64,000 nt of DNA, from contig BSYO01000019.1 in the NCBI GenBank assembly GCA_033239525.1, positions 6,143,087 through 6,207,086 on the forward strand, in the 5' to 3' direction. Under the pieces are notes generated by a model, which did no database searches, was not told the DNA's origin, and saw nothing but the letters and a program-made list of their open reading frames with translations. Every line of letters begins with the position of its first letter. The first letter of the stretch is position 1. Origin of the DNA: Nepenthes gracilis (taxonomy: Eukaryota; Streptophyta; Magnoliopsida; Caryophyllales; Nepenthaceae). Positions 12,301 through 27,300 of the stretch are shown one piece after another. Position numbers and translations under genes: made by a program.

Positions 12301-15300
12301 GATATATATTTAAGATGACATTTGTTTTGATTTGATTTGGAAACAGCAAATGACAATGAATATCTTCTGTAACATGGTTGTCAGTGCATGATAACGATGG
12401 ATACGGATGAATAACCGGTATCTTACCTGACCTCCAAATATTGACATTTGACGTTTTTCTCCGCCAAAAGATCTCACCTGCAGTATTGGATGTTTCAATT
12501 AAGAAATAGACCCAAGGAAAGAGATTGTTGAACTTCTACAAATCCAAAGAAACAATTCTGCCCCCCCCCCCAAATAATAATCAATTGACACTATAGAAAA
12601 GAGCAACCAAGAAGAACATGACAAAAGCTTACAGTACGGATGGCAGAGAATGTTTCTGTGGCACAGTCGGACATTGATGCTTGAGCTAGCCCATGTTCTC
12701 TGAAAACAGGGACAGTTGACCGCTTGTAAACAGCTGATGGAGAAAATGATAGACTGTCACTGACAAGCATGCACAAATTTGAGGGAATAAGCAGAAGCAA
12801 TCCAAAAACAGACATTTTCACAACACCATTACTGAGCAATAGGTAACCTTTTAAATGCCAGAAAAAAATAGGTGGCCAGCATAACTCCATAATCATACAA
12901 AAATGAAAGGGACAAAGAAAACATAAGGTTGAATGCCTGGAACAGATTGCCTTGGGCAGGCATATTAATTATACTTTTGCTTCCTTAGCATGCACCTGTT
13001 AATGAATGATTTTTCGTTGTTTAAGAAAAAAGTTCACATTGGAAGTTATGTTCCATAGAACTGAAAAATGAAACGTTTGAACTTTGAAATCTGTTCGACA
13101 GGTCAAAGAAAGAGATTTTATAAATTTCATGAAAAAAGAAAAGAAAAAAATTCAACAGTATAATTCAGTTAGCAGCCAAAGAAAGGTCAATGGAAAAGTA
13201 AAGACCTCAATTTGAAATCTTGAGAAATATTATAAGGTCATAGATAATTACTGGGCAATAAAGGAATAATTTAAAAATTGTGTAGTGATACCAGAATTAG
13301 TTCCACTCTGCAAAAAAACCTAACTCTGGAACAATTTCACATTAAAAGAAATCAAAATTGTTTAAGGATGCATGCAAATGAGTTGTTATATGTAAGTTAG
13401 ATCATAGGAACATTGAATTATTCACCTAAATGATTTAAAAATATACATAAACATATGCACATGCCATTTGTAACTAGACTTTGCAAAAAAAAAAAAGAAA
13501 TAGCACTAAATTTGACTTTGGTTTACCGAATTTTATACTAAACATGGGAAAAAAGTGGGTAACACCTGCTATATTTGCTAAACTAGTATGAAAAGAAAGG
13601 AGATATTCTCACCGACTAAAACAGAGACGGTAAGCATCAACAAGCCCAGGATTGGTGCAAGCTGCGGTGAAAGAGCAAACAAGATGCCTATAGTCCCAAT
13701 AACCTGAAAAGAACAGAAATGCCAAATACACTAAAAATTATATTGGGGATTACAAGCTATCAACAGGGTAAACCTGAATCAACCTTAATTGATCCTGAAA
13801 TTTCTAGGTCTCTGTTTTTTATCAAAAAATAATAAATCAAGCAGAAAAGAAGGATTAGCACCTCAAACAAAAATAGCTACATGCTAAATTTAATAACAGA
13901 GCTTATTTTTTGTTTTTAGTGAAGAGTAGCTTGCCTCAGAAAGTGCTCGGAAACCACGGTCTCGTGAAATATTTTCACTCACAACATCTTTAAGAGAACC
14001 CAAATCAGAGGTCAATAAACCAGTAAGTTCACCAACCTATAACAAATACACACAACAATTAATTAGTAACCTGCAGCCTGGGAAAAAGAGTATCATACAG
14101 ATTCATAAGAAGGTACACATGAATACATGGGTCACCCAGCAATGTAAATAGACGCACATAGAATTATGTTTATGTTACATCGGCTGAAAACATTTATTGA
14201 TGAAATATGTATTCAAATTTGAAACACCTTGAAAAAGGCTGTTTGGCCGACCCATGACATCATTGTGGGACCTTCCAAGGAGGCAAAAATATCCCCTCCC
14301 CCAACCCCCAAAAAAAAAAAAAAAAAAAAAAGAAACACGAACTTGTGTGTGCTTTTTGGGGTGGGACAGGAGGAAAAAGATGAATCCAGGATGAGCAAAT
14401 TTGTTATGGAAGAGTGCCCTCCTTTACTATTGTGCTACTAACCAAACACTTCAGTTATGGTTTATTCCATTCTCAAACAATATGATGGCAAGTTCACTAA
14501 ATTGACATATGATGTGAAATTCCACATTGAAGGGTCACTTAGTTCCCCTCCATTTTCCCAACAAGTATATATATGCAAACAACCTGTGTACAATACTGAT
14601 CACCATATTCAATTGTCGATAGATATCCAAAATGGAGTGCTGAAATTACATGTTGCACAAAAAACGAATTTCACTTATCCAATAACAAAATTTAGCAGCA
14701 ATTATGAGCCGTCCGATTCCTTTCATCCATAATAAATTAAATGAGCACCTGAAGATTTAATAAATAAATGATGATCTCCCATCAGTACCTTGTAGCGGTC
14801 GAAAAATTCCACCTGCATGTATAAGAGAGAGGAGGCAATTAAATATCTCCCAAGGACAGTATAAGTGGCAATCAAGCACTTGTAACTTACAAAATCAGTC
14901 AGTACATTTGGATTGGGTGATCTAAGAATAAACCGAATTTTAAACTACCTTACTCAGACCCCATAAAATGAGAGTCTTGTGCACTAAGCTACCCTTTTAA
15001 AAAATTTTTAAACCCCCACATGAGAAATAGATGCTATGGTCAAAGACAATATGCCTTCCTGTAAAATAGGCGGGAGCATGGAACAGTTTCACATATCATA
15101 TAATAAAAGATCATGCACCAAGCTGCATAATTTTGTTCTTTTCATTTGATAAGCAAAAAAGGTTTCACCGAAAATGATGCCACAAGTGCACAAAAAGAAA
15201 AGTAACAAAAATGACCTGCCAAAGACACAGGTAACGTCAAAAAATTAAGGAAAAGTCAAGACATCATATCCAACCAAAAAATAGTTGAAATTGCAGAAAC

Positions 15301-18300
15301 CATGAATGAATCCAGACCATATCAGAAGTCTGAACATAGTTGCAGTAGAATTGAGGTACTTGAAAAAATTTTGAAACCAATATGTCACTAGAGTGTATGA
15401 AGGTATACATGTCTAGAATTGTTCAAAGTAGGCACACTTATAGAAATCCTAGTGTTCTCTAGACTTTAAATTACTTAAGAACTTCAACACTGATATAACT
15501 TGGGTAATTTACACAAAAACAAGGATGATTCACACAAAAGGCGGGAGATATCAAGTTTGAATGAAATAACAACAGTAACATCTGAGGATTCTTAGTCCAA
15601 CATTGAACTGGACCACAATTTGCAAGTCTAAGTAATTTAGTGTCCCTCATTTCTACATAGAAAGGAAGATAGGAAAATTTTGAAGGCTCGCTTCCCTCGG
15701 TCATGGCAGACCAAAAAGGAAAAAAGGTTGACATTGTACCTAACTTATAACCCGGAAAATCTGAATAAATCATGTAAACTTCAAGGCAATGATAAAGGAA
15801 AACATAAATTTCAAAACAAGTGAGGCAAAATAAGAGTATGATACAAACATAACAGAGAATTACCTTTTGAATCAATATTCTTCTGAATATCTGAGCTCTT
15901 AAAACTGACATAACCTTCTCCCAAATTGTGGTCATGTTTATAACAAATATAACAGTGAAAACTGGCTCCAATGCATACAAAAGCCCAACTTTGCTAAGCA
16001 ACATCCACAGAGGCTCAGGCCTCACCCCTATAAGTACTTCAAAAAATCTCCCTACATGAATGGACAACATATAGTTAGTAGTATCAATCATCTTGGTTAG
16101 CAAAACAGAACTAAAATGTTTGCTTTTTCATGGCTATATTCACAGCCTAGTCAAATGATTCAACAAACCGCTGTACATAGTGTGGTATCAAAGTGAAGGT
16201 TAATCAATTTGGCAACATAACAAGGGAGGACGTAGTGATTTTGCTATATTGAGTTTTCACCATCAAAATGACAATGGAAGGAAAATAAAAGAAAATAAAA
16301 AATTAAAAGGGTTGTTGCATGCATGCTGAAACTATAATCAGAATAATGAGCAGACAGAAGAGCATTGTTGAAAGGTGGTTCAAAAAGATCAACTCTGGAG
16401 TCCTAAAATCTATACATGAAGATTAGTTAAAGCAATGTTTTTGAAGAACACTGAAGGAAACACGAAGGGTTGAGAGAGTATTCTTTTGGCTCTTCACTTC
16501 AATGTAAATTTTTTAAGCCATAGTTTTCTAAGCTATCTAGTGAGATAAGTTTCAGTCGTATTTTTATAGGTGTTAACTTGAGTCATGGTTCAAATTGGCA
16601 AAAGAGGGCCACAGATTGTTAAAGTGATGCTCTCTTTTTTTTATTTAGGTTTGATGGATGACGGCTGGGAATCCAGCTTAATTGAAATGGTGTGAAGAAA
16701 GCGAGAATGGAAAAAGCAGTAAGTTGCTCCAATTCGAGAAGGAACAATGTCTCCCAAGCAAAACATCTCAAAAAGGTAATTTCATTTCATATCCACTAGT
16801 TACCATACACCTCCCTATTTATAGATAATTCCTAATTAAAATTCCTACATTTATTTAACTGATTTCTTTAACAGAAAACAGGTAGAAAAGAAGCTTATAA
16901 CAAAAAGATATTGTTGATTTATTGAAGCTGCTGTTGTGCTCATTTGTTGCTGTGAACATCTGGTCATGTGCCCCCAATGTGACGCATTCACGAGCCAAGC
17001 AAGGTGCCTTCTGGACAGTTGGGATTAGCTTTCATCCAAAGGCTTAGAAGCTGCCACGCTACTCTCTTTGATCCTGGGTCCTTAAGCAGCCGCGAGGACC
17101 TCTTTCTAGAACTCTAGCACTTCAACTTTACTGATGTTTTGATTCATTGATGACTACTTCTACAGACTCACGCATGCAATTACTTCTGCCGAGACTTCTC
17201 TCTACACTTCTTCCTATGCTACTCTCTTTGTTCCACAGTCCTTAAGCAGCCATGAGGCCCTCCAAGAACTTTGGCACTTCAACTTCATTGATTTTTTAAT
17301 TCATTGTTGATTAATTCTGCAGACACCACTCTCCATGCATGCGATTACTACTACTGACACTTCTCTCTACGCTTCTTCCTCCTTCCGGAAGTAACCATGA
17401 CAAAGCCCGTCTTTTAAAGCACCCTGCCCTCAAAGTGAGGATACCCAAGTTTGAGTGAGTGCAATGGCTCCCATGTGTAGTTTTCATCTGATGCTCCAGT
17501 CAATTTGATAAGAACCTCTGTCACCTCTTCAACCAATTTCACAAACACTTCTACCCACAAACCATTCTGATTTAGATAAAACCTCCCCTTCTATACCTAT
17601 TGGTGGTAGGGTCTAGATCGCCTTCTCTTTCTCCTATCTTTTTTTTTTTTTGTGCTAAAACGTGAAAAATGGGATGTATTCTTGTGGTCTATGAAAGCTC
17701 CAATCAGTAAGAACCAATTCCTATTTTTCCTAAGATTATATACAAGTCAAAAAATCTTAATGCAACATTGAAATTTCTTTTAAAAGGCACTGACTTTTGC
17801 CAATATGATTGCAGGCAAAGGATCTGGTCTCTGCTCTGAAATTCCTCTTCAACTGTCGTGTCCGCCATGGTTCCCTTAATGTATTGTGCCAATCTGGTAG
17901 AGGAGACTCTATAACTAGCTCGAAGGGGTTATCTCGGTTGAAGAGTGATGATTGGTGTTATACCACACCATTTAGCTATGGCTTATCACCAACGTAACAT
18001 CTCAAGTGCTATTCTAAGTACTTATTAACGATTTTGGATTGACCATTCGATTGGAGGTAATAAGTAGTATTGTAGGTAAGTCTAGTCTCTTGTAGTTTGA
18101 ATAGTTCCTTCCAGAACAAACTAATAAAGATGAAATCTTGGTCACTAACAATAGTTATGGGTGTTCCATGGAGCATCACTATGTGGTTAAAAAATACGTT
18201 GGCAATTTTTGTGGTCGTGTATAGATGAGTTAGAGGCACAAAGTGGGCATATTTTAGGAGTCTATCAACAACTAATAGAATACAATTATAGTTATATGAC

Positions 18301-21300
18301 GTGGGTAGACCCTTTATATAATCCATGAATAAATCGGGCCAAAGTTGTTCGGGAATGGGTAAAGATTGAAGGAGACCATATGGATTAATAAGATCAATTT
18401 TTGTTTGTTGGCATACTTGATATTTCCAAATAAATTCCCTTATGTCTTTCCTCATTTCCTTCCAATGGAATTTGGCTCAAGCGCGGCTCAGGGTTTTATA
18501 ATAACCTATATGCCCTCCAACCGGGCCTAGTGTACCCAATCCATGATTCTTGTTTTGAGGGCCAAATCCTCCCCAATAACGATTTTCCCCTTTTAAAAAT
18601 AAAATCATTTTGAAAAGAGTAAGGGTTAAAAGAGGTCATACCTTCTTAAAGCTGCTAGAATATCTCCTTGATGACCAAATCAGTTTCATAAGTCACCTTG
18701 ACCTCTTCAAGTCAGTCTAGGCTTAGGTAGAACAACATCACGATAGTTAGGTGGTCATCCATCCTAGATAGTGCATCAGTGACTTAATTTTCTCTTCCCT
18801 TCTTATACTCAATGATGAAATCATAACCCAAGAGTTTAGACACTCATTTTTGTTGCACGTGCACTCCAACCTTCTGCTTCAAAAGAAACTTAAGGCTCTG
18901 TTGGTCAGTCTTCACTATGAACGCTTACCCTATCAAATAAGGTCTCAATTTTTTGATGGCTAATAACAAAGCGAACAATTCCTTTTCATAGATAGAAAGG
19001 GTTAATGCCTTCCCCTTTAAGGTTTGGCTAAAAAAGCCATTGTTCGATGCTCTTGCATTAAAATAGCCCCTATTCCTCCTCTACAACACCACATTCAATC
19101 ACGAATTTCTAACTAAAATCTAGTAAATCAAGTACAGGAGGTTCTAAGAATGCCCTTTAGAACAATTCCATGTACTTTTTTTGTGAAGTTAGAGAATTTA
19201 CCACTAGTTTTCCTAGCAGATATAATATGAGAGTAGGTTCCTTAGAAAGAGCTGAGATAAGGTTATCTTATTCGTCAGAGATGGTAGACGCTTATTGGTG
19301 ACCGGCTTTCCAATTTGGTATCGCGTGATGAAAATCAAATTCTAAATGCATCTAATATATTGCTAAAAATGGAATGTTATAACTATAGCTCCTTTATTTT
19401 AACTTGAATTTTTTCGTCTTGGCTGACACTAACTAGACCGCTATAACAAGGCAGAGGTCCCTCTTCCAGTCCAATAGAGATTATTTTACCAGCCAAATTG
19501 AGTTAGTTATATAACCTGGCTACTTCTTCTTTAAAGATTTGGAAAGTCATTCCTTTCTTATTATCAGAAGTGGAAAAAGAGACCAAAACTTCATATATAA
19601 ATTTCATTATGATTAAATTATAAATTTAATCATAAATTTTATTATGATTAAATTAAGTTTAGAAGAGAAAAACTTGAAGTCAAATGAGAAAATTGGGTCA
19701 AAGTTAACATTTTGGCCTAGTCATATCGGGTTGAATGGCGTTTGACCGACGCCTGATGCACGCACTTGCATGTTTTGAGCAGAGAGGTCGCACGGGAAGG
19801 ACGTCTGATCGGAGCTCGAGTGCACTTTTGGCAAAATGTTCACATCCGATGCGCACCCAAGGGGCGCTTATACACACTTTTGGTAGATTGCCAACACTCG
19901 ATACGCACCTGATGTAACACTTGTGTACTATAGAGTTTTACAATGGTGCCCGATGTGTGTCAGTCTTTTATAGAAGTCACGTTCGGCTGATTTTCAGTCA
20001 TTGTTTGTCAGATTTTGAAAGAAGAGAGAGAAGGAAAAGGGGAGAAGAGAGAGGAGGTCATTTTAGGTGGATTTAAGGAAGTTTTTGGTAAATTTGAAGT
20101 TAAGGTAAGAGCATCCCAAGCCTATTTCCTTTGTTGTTGACTTCTTTCCACCTCCTTGAGTATTTATTATTCAAAATACTTATACATGCTATATTTTGTA
20201 CTTAATATGTTTATTCATCACATGTATGTGCTATTCTTCACTTTTTTTTGCAATATAGTATGAAATCCATATTTAAACCTATACACATTATATTATTCAG
20301 CTGATTTCTGCATCATAGCTCATGCATGTGCTGAAATCATGTTTGAATGATTCTTGTATGCTTTAAATTTGTACATAATATTCCTGCATATTTAAATTAT
20401 TAAGTATATACTTTGCATGTTCTAAAAATTTATTAATTTGTCCCTACATGTTTGACATTTGAAAAGAGATGTTAGCATTATAGAATTTTCCTGATTTCCC
20501 CTAAACTTCTTATGTAAACAGTCCATATGTTGAAAATTCTAGAATGTGACTTTCTATGATTTAAATTTTGCATATTAAAATTCCTGCAGAATTTTATGCA
20601 CTATGTGACAAGTATTTGAAAAAAAAATTTTAAAAAGACTTTACAATTTGTGAAAGAAGGATATTCTCTCTAGAATAAGAAAATACAAAAAAGACTATTT
20701 GTATTTATGTAGAGTTTTTCTTTTGTTATGCATCGGACCATGGTAAGAAATCAGCGATGATATATTATGACATGTTTTAGTATGTTATAGTGGCAATCGA
20801 GGTTCAAACCTATTATCTCCAGGGTGAAAGTGACGTTTGGTCTCGTTTACAAAGTTATATATATAACAGCCCCCCTATGGATCTTAAATAGAAACGTAAG
20901 GCCTTTAATATTGTGAAAATAAATATAACCCAGGTTTTGATTATTTGCTTCTTTGTCAGGAAGGCCTTATTGGATCTTGGTTCATAAGAATTAGTATGAT
21001 CTGCGCATATTTTCATAGTGTATTGGTTAGAATAAGAAATTGAATTATCAATTTTTGAATTATAAATAATTGTTATGGAAATCTTTCGATCTTGCACATG
21101 AATTTTTATCATATTCCTTCCAACAAGGTTTTGAGATAATTTATTATGTAAATTATATGCATTACTGACAATTGGCTTACTTTTACTTTTATTTTCGCTA
21201 ACTCCTTTTAGACACTTGCAGGTAGACAATACCATTAGGAAGACAATTCAAGGATGTAGACTTAGGAAGTGGACATTTTGATATTGTATTGCTGTCTCAA

Positions 21301-24300
21301 TAGTAGCCTAGGAGGTTTATTTTCATATTGGTTAAATGGTTTCATAATTAATTTAGTTATTGTAATGTATTATCAGTGATGTAGTGGGTATTTGATTCTC
21401 CTTTTAGTAGTTCAAATGAGTACTCTGATTTTGTGTCGACATATCTTCTTATGTATATTTCGATGTCAGGGCATGACAACCATATGGAAGGGTTGTCATC
21501 CTTCTTGGAAGTAAAATGATCAAGCATATGAGAATAGATGTGGAATGGAAGATCAATGGGCTGACCACGTAAGAGAGTATAAGGGAAGAGGACTTTATCT
21601 TCTAGGACAGCGGAGAAATGTGTGATAGGAAAGAGATTAAACAGCATGATCCGCCACACAGCCATCCTGCGAGAGGAGAGGAGATAGGTTTTGAATGATC
21701 ATCCATGCCACTCCATTGGAGAGCCATGAAGAAAAGAGGCTAGCTCATCATAAGAGGGTTTGGTATTCCATTGGTAAGGATAGGTAGGATTTTTGACTTG
21801 AGGAATACCGAGAGTACGGGAGATCACATCTGGAGTAATCCAAAGGCGACTCCCCCACAAAAAGATGGAAAAGGAATGTGCTTGATAATTATGAATATTA
21901 GAGAAAAATTCTTAAATTAAGAGTTCAGATGAGCAATGAGATTTGTAAGGACTAGCTCCCAATAACGGTCTATAAATAGAGAAGAAATTGACGGATCGAG
22001 AAAGGCCAGGTCGACTTCCCGTTCGAGGGTAAGATGCCTGTGGGATACATGGGAGTTAAACAACTCCTCAGCTTCGGGACTAACAAAATGGTTAGGGTCG
22101 GGCGCCTGCTCACCCAAGGATGCATGCTAACTGATTTTTTGGAGGAAGATTTGTGAGTAGCCAACATCTGTACAGCCACCAAGAGTAGAACACAGTGAGA
22201 TAATCTAATTTTGAGACAACCCAAAAACAACAAGTAGGGAATGGTACCGGCGTGCAAAATCGTTGACCACAAAGAGTCGCCTGCGGAGAGGTGGTATAGG
22301 AACGACGCCATAGGAACGTCACGGGGATAGGGGTTCCGCCACCTGAAAGCACCACCACAGCGGCATCATGCAACCACCCGCAAGAGGTTACGATTACCAA
22401 GGTGACAATGGCACTAGGTAGGAACATGCGAAACACAAAGAACAGTGCCAGAAAGGCCTGTGTTTGAAAATACTACAATCTGTCTGAGCTACGACAAAAC
22501 GGTTCTAAAATTGTAAATAAGGTGAAGAGATCTAGCCCCCAAGGTGAAGAACACTGCCTGTCACAGTAGTGACTGGCAATCGCCATGAACAACGACAGGA
22601 AGCTCAAAAACAAAAGAAGAAAGAGGAGAAATTACCTTAGAGAGCACCCACTGAGCGAGGAAGAAGTGTAGATCAGAAGAAACCACGAAGGGTTTTAGAG
22701 AAAACCACATAGGGTTTGAGAGGCGGCCGAATAAGGGAGAATGCAATCGACTGGTGAGAGAAAGTGCTGAGGGTGAGGGTTCCTTTTCATCATTTGTTAT
22801 TAATTTTTTTTGTTAATAATAATAATATTATTATTAGTAGTAGTAGTAGTATGAATATTATGAAATTAATGAATTATCTTTTCGGTTGAGATTAACAGAT
22901 GGACGTGCACGGGACTCACATCATTTTGAAGGATGAGAGCAAATACTAATGGCCTTTCTGAGAGATTCAAATCGAATGCTATCCAATGGTTTAGTAAGGA
23001 AATCGGCTAGTTAATTTTCGGTTGGAATGCGTTGAAGAGCTACGATTTGGGTTTCAACAAGTTCCCAAATAAAATGATGACGAATGTCGATATGTTTGGT
23101 TTGTACATGTTGAACATGATTTTTTAAAATATTGATAGCACTTATGTTGTTACAGTAAATTGTCATGGTGTCCTGAGATATGCCGTAATTGTGCAACATT
23201 TGCTTCATCCACAATAGTTGTGTACAACAGCTACCAGCAGCAATATATTCTACTTCAGTAGTGGACAAAGAGATAGAATTTTGTTTCTTACTCATCCAAG
23301 CTATAATATTAGAGCCAACGTAGAAACATCCACCTGAGGTGCTTTTGCGATCATCGATATTTCCAATCCAGTCGGCATTGAAATAGCCAGCCAAATCAAA
23401 ATTTGAGTCTTGAGAATAGAAAATCCCATAATCGGATATCCCATTAACATAACGAATGATTTGTTTGACAGCACTGAAATGGGATTCTTTGGAATCGGAT
23501 TGATATCGAGCACATACACAAACACTAAATATAATGCCAGGTCTACTTGCAGTTAAGTATAGGAGACTTCCTATCATACTTCTATAGAGCGTTGGATCGG
23601 CGCTCTTCCCTGCGACATCACGATCCAATTTGGAAAAAGTGCTCATGGGTGTGTGAGTAGGTTTTTTATTATCTAGCCCAAAGCATTTGACAAGGTCCTT
23701 GGCATACTTTGATTGGGAGATGAAAATACCATGATCTAGTTGTCTAATATGCAAGCCAATGAAATACGTAAGTTCTCCCACCATATTCATTTCAAATTCG
23801 GAAGTCATGCACCTAGCAAATTATGAGCATGGGAGTCTACTATAGCACCAAACATAATATCATCAACATAGACTTGAGCAACAGTCATACAATTTTCAGA
23901 AGTTTTTACAAATAAAGTCTTATCCACACTACCCCTAGCAAAGCCACGGTCACTAAAATATAAGGTGAGATGCTTGTACCAAGCTCTTGGAGCTTGTTTA
24001 AGCTCATACAAGGCCTTTTTGAGTTTGTAAACATGGTCAGGAAACATGGGATTAACAAAGTCCTTTGGCTGCTCTACAAAAACTTTCACTTGGATGATAC
24101 TATTGAGGAATGCGCTTTTAACATCCATTTAATAGAATTTAAACCCCATGGTGCAGGCAATGGACAATAAGATTCTTATAGACCCAAAACGAGCCACAAG
24201 GGCAACGGTCTCGTCGAAATCAATTCTCTCAATTTGAGTATATTCCAGAGCGACAAGACGTGCTTTGTTGCGGGCAATATTACCATTTTCATCAGTCTTA

Positions 24301-27300
24301 TTTTTAAAGATACACCTAGTCCTAATGACATTTGTGTATTTAAAGATACACGTCATTCCTTACAAATTGATTTAGTTTCTCATGCATGACGTTGGTCCAA
24401 CATTCATCCTTCGGGGCCTCCTTAACCTTTCTAGGCTCTAAATGAGAGACATAGCATGTATGAGTGAGCAAGTTTAGAACACGGTGACGTAGTCTCATAC
24501 CCTCACTCAGATCACCTAAAATGAAATCTTTGGGATGATTTAATTTTACTATAGCTGAAGATTCCTTAATAGGGACAACAGTTGGAGTCTCTTTTGAAAA
24601 ATCAAATTTCATTGCCCCCACTGAACTCTTAATTCAAGAATTTTTCTCTAATATTCATGATTATCAAGAACGTTCCTTTTCCATCGTTTTGCAGGGGAAT
24701 AGCCTCTGGATTACTCCAAACGTGATCTCCCATACTCTCGATATTCCACAGGTCAAAAATCCTACTTATCCTTACCAATGGAATACCAGGCCCTCTCGTG
24801 ATGAGCTAGCCTCTTTTCTTCATAGCTCTCCAATAGAGTAGCATGGACGATCATTCAAAACCAATCTCCTCTCCCCTCACAGGATGGTTGTGTGCCGGAT
24901 CATTTTGTTTAATCTCTTTCCTATCACACATTTCTCCTTTTTCCCAAAAGATAAAGTCCTCTTCCCTTACGCTCTCTTACGTGGTCATGCCATTGATCTT
25001 CCATCCTACATCTGTTCTCATATGCTTGATCATTTTACTTCCAAGGAGGATGACAACTTTCCGTATGGTTATCTTATCCAATGCCTAGTCATGGGCTTAG
25101 GTGTCCAATTCTCGAACCCTCCCTAGGTACGGCTTGGCCAACTCATAAATAGCACCACATTTACACAATGTCAGGCCCACTATCGTCGTCGCTCCCCATC
25201 TCCTAATGCTCCCATTGAAGATCCACTTCCGGCAGACCTTTCCGATGTGGGTGAGGCTGAGGCATTCGACCCCTGGCCCCTCGCATCCTTCTCCATCTTC
25301 TTCCTCTTCCTCTTCCCCTTCCCGGATTTTGGGCCAACTCTCCCGCATTTACAAGCAGTTTGCCTAGCTGTCCACCTCTCATTAGTGACTAGAGTCTCAC
25401 GTTTAGTGCATTTTAGCTTCGCAAGTGCAGTTTCGCTCCGAAGTGCTTGACAACCTTTAGCGCCTTGACTCTCATCTCGTTACTCAAAAGGAGCAGCCTT
25501 TTCGTCCGATAGTGCAGCCTTCTCATCTCTCTTCCACATGACGGTCCCTCCTGTAGGCTCCCCGAGACTCCGAATCTGATTGAGGCCCTTTGGTCATTCT
25601 TGACAAAAAGGGAGAGTTCTCGGTATTTTTCTTAGGGGGAGAGTTAGGTTATTTTGTTAGGGGAGGCTTATTTTTACATTTGATTATCATGTTTACATTT
25701 GATTTCTCCATTATCATGTTTACATTTGTTTCCTGTTCCTATTGCACTCCGATATTATCTATTTACTGTTGTTAGTCTCCTATTTTTATCTATTTTTATA
25801 CCAACCATAACTACATAGGAAAGGTCCAACAGCTTCCTTTCGACACCGCAGCTCCTTTATATTTTCCTCTCCTTTGCGTTGTATTGTATCTGTTGTCCTT
25901 TAGGAGTAGATTTTATGTACATAGATTCTATCTCGGTAATGTCTGAACCTGTGATTTTCTTATAGTTTGTTTATTTACAGCTTCATTATTTTCTGTGGGA
26001 TTTTGCCACAGAATTGCTAAAAGGGGAGATCGTTAGGCTTTTTTTAGGTTAATATATTCCGTGGCCGTGTCGGATTGCTGGTTAGTGTAGCATTTTGATT
26101 GCTTTGAAGATCTCTAGCGGTTCCTCGTCTGAAGGTCACCGAAGCAATTCTCCCAGTATCCATGCCCACCTCGTGTTTGATCCAAACCCTAGTGTATCTT
26201 TCTTAGATGCTCACTGAAGGTGTGCCCTTGGCACAAAATCCAAAGAGTGCCTTAGTGGTTGGCACCAAATATTAGGAGGGTGCCTTAATGGCTCACTCAA
26301 GGCATGTCCCAGGCGCACCATGTGCGCATTGTTTACGCATGTTCAGTTTATGTCTCGCTCAAAGTGCACCTTAGGCGTGTCCTTGGTATTGGGGTATGTA
26401 ATGTGTGTAACCCTAGGCATGCCTCCCGCGTGCTCGAGCGCTGCAACGATCATATTTTTGACTTAGTTTTTGGCATCCCTATATATCTTCTCTTGCATTT
26501 CCTTTTTAGGGATTTGACTGAAAATATTTGAACAGCCTCTGCAAAACAAAGATTTCTCGTTTATGTGTATATGTTGGTTCTTTTGAGAAAATTAGCCTTC
26601 AACTATTTAGTTTCCTTGACAAAGGTTTCTCACCAAAAGTTATTTCTGCTTTTACACCTTTTTCCGCGTGATAACCTTCGCGAGCAACGTTTATGGCATG
26701 AAAACTGGGATCCAATGGTATGCGATAATTCAATGGATTTTGAAGGAAGTTTGACTAGAAGACTGGAAGGTATCCAGTTCCATTACCGCGAGCAAATTCA
26801 AATAGTTCCTTGATAAAGATCCTAAGACGGGAGTAAGTCGACTAGGTTAATATGTCTATACTATCCGATTTATAAATTGATTTTCTTAGTGCATTCTTTC
26901 CTGGTTGTTGAAGTCCAGAGGATTTTATTCAATAGTCATGGTTATCGAGGTTTTTCTTCGTTACCAAAAATTGTGTCTTTGTTGCTGTTACTTATTGCTT
27001 TACAGTTTATATTGTTTTTGCCTTTTGATTCATCTAAATCCATATATTCTTTACGTATATTAGATATTTGTGCGCTATTTTGTTCCACAATTCATTAAGG
27101 GATCGAAATATTTGTGGTTTGGAACATCTAGTTCCTTTCAAATTCAATTCAATACAATCAAATTATTCTCCACTTTTCTCACATCTCACGTTGCACATTT
27201 AGTTTTCTTTCAATGATACCCTTGGTTGAAGGGGAGCCTCCATATAATGTTAAGGTTGTTCTATAGTTATCAGAAGATTGCAAGTTCTCGGCATATTATC

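Larger units (their letters stand above)
16640..19560 (-). mobile_element. Ty3/gypsy chromovirus remnant (3' half) in intron 1
   Basis: Read on the minus strand from about 19560 downward there is a protease-RT linker fragment, the end of RT, RNase H, integrase, a chromodomain, and then LTR-like sequence with TATAAATA near 16816-16823. RT is mostly deleted and frames are broken throughout, so the element is dead. The chromodomain places it in the chromovirus branch. Ends are approximate. Confidence 0.75.

Noticed and set aside
14213..14441. Overlapping open frames on both strands around the poly(A) tract
   Set aside because: Low-complexity Lys/Phe runs inside intron 3; no family resemblance.
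16168..16180. TGGTATCAAAGTG resembling a tRNA-Met primer binding site
   Set aside because: No LTR end or gag on either side in the matching orientation; it lies close to exon 2 and is probably chance.
22110..22436. Open frames of about 110 codons on the minus strand
   Set aside because: Frame-shifted parts of the Sirevirus third ORF, not separate genes.
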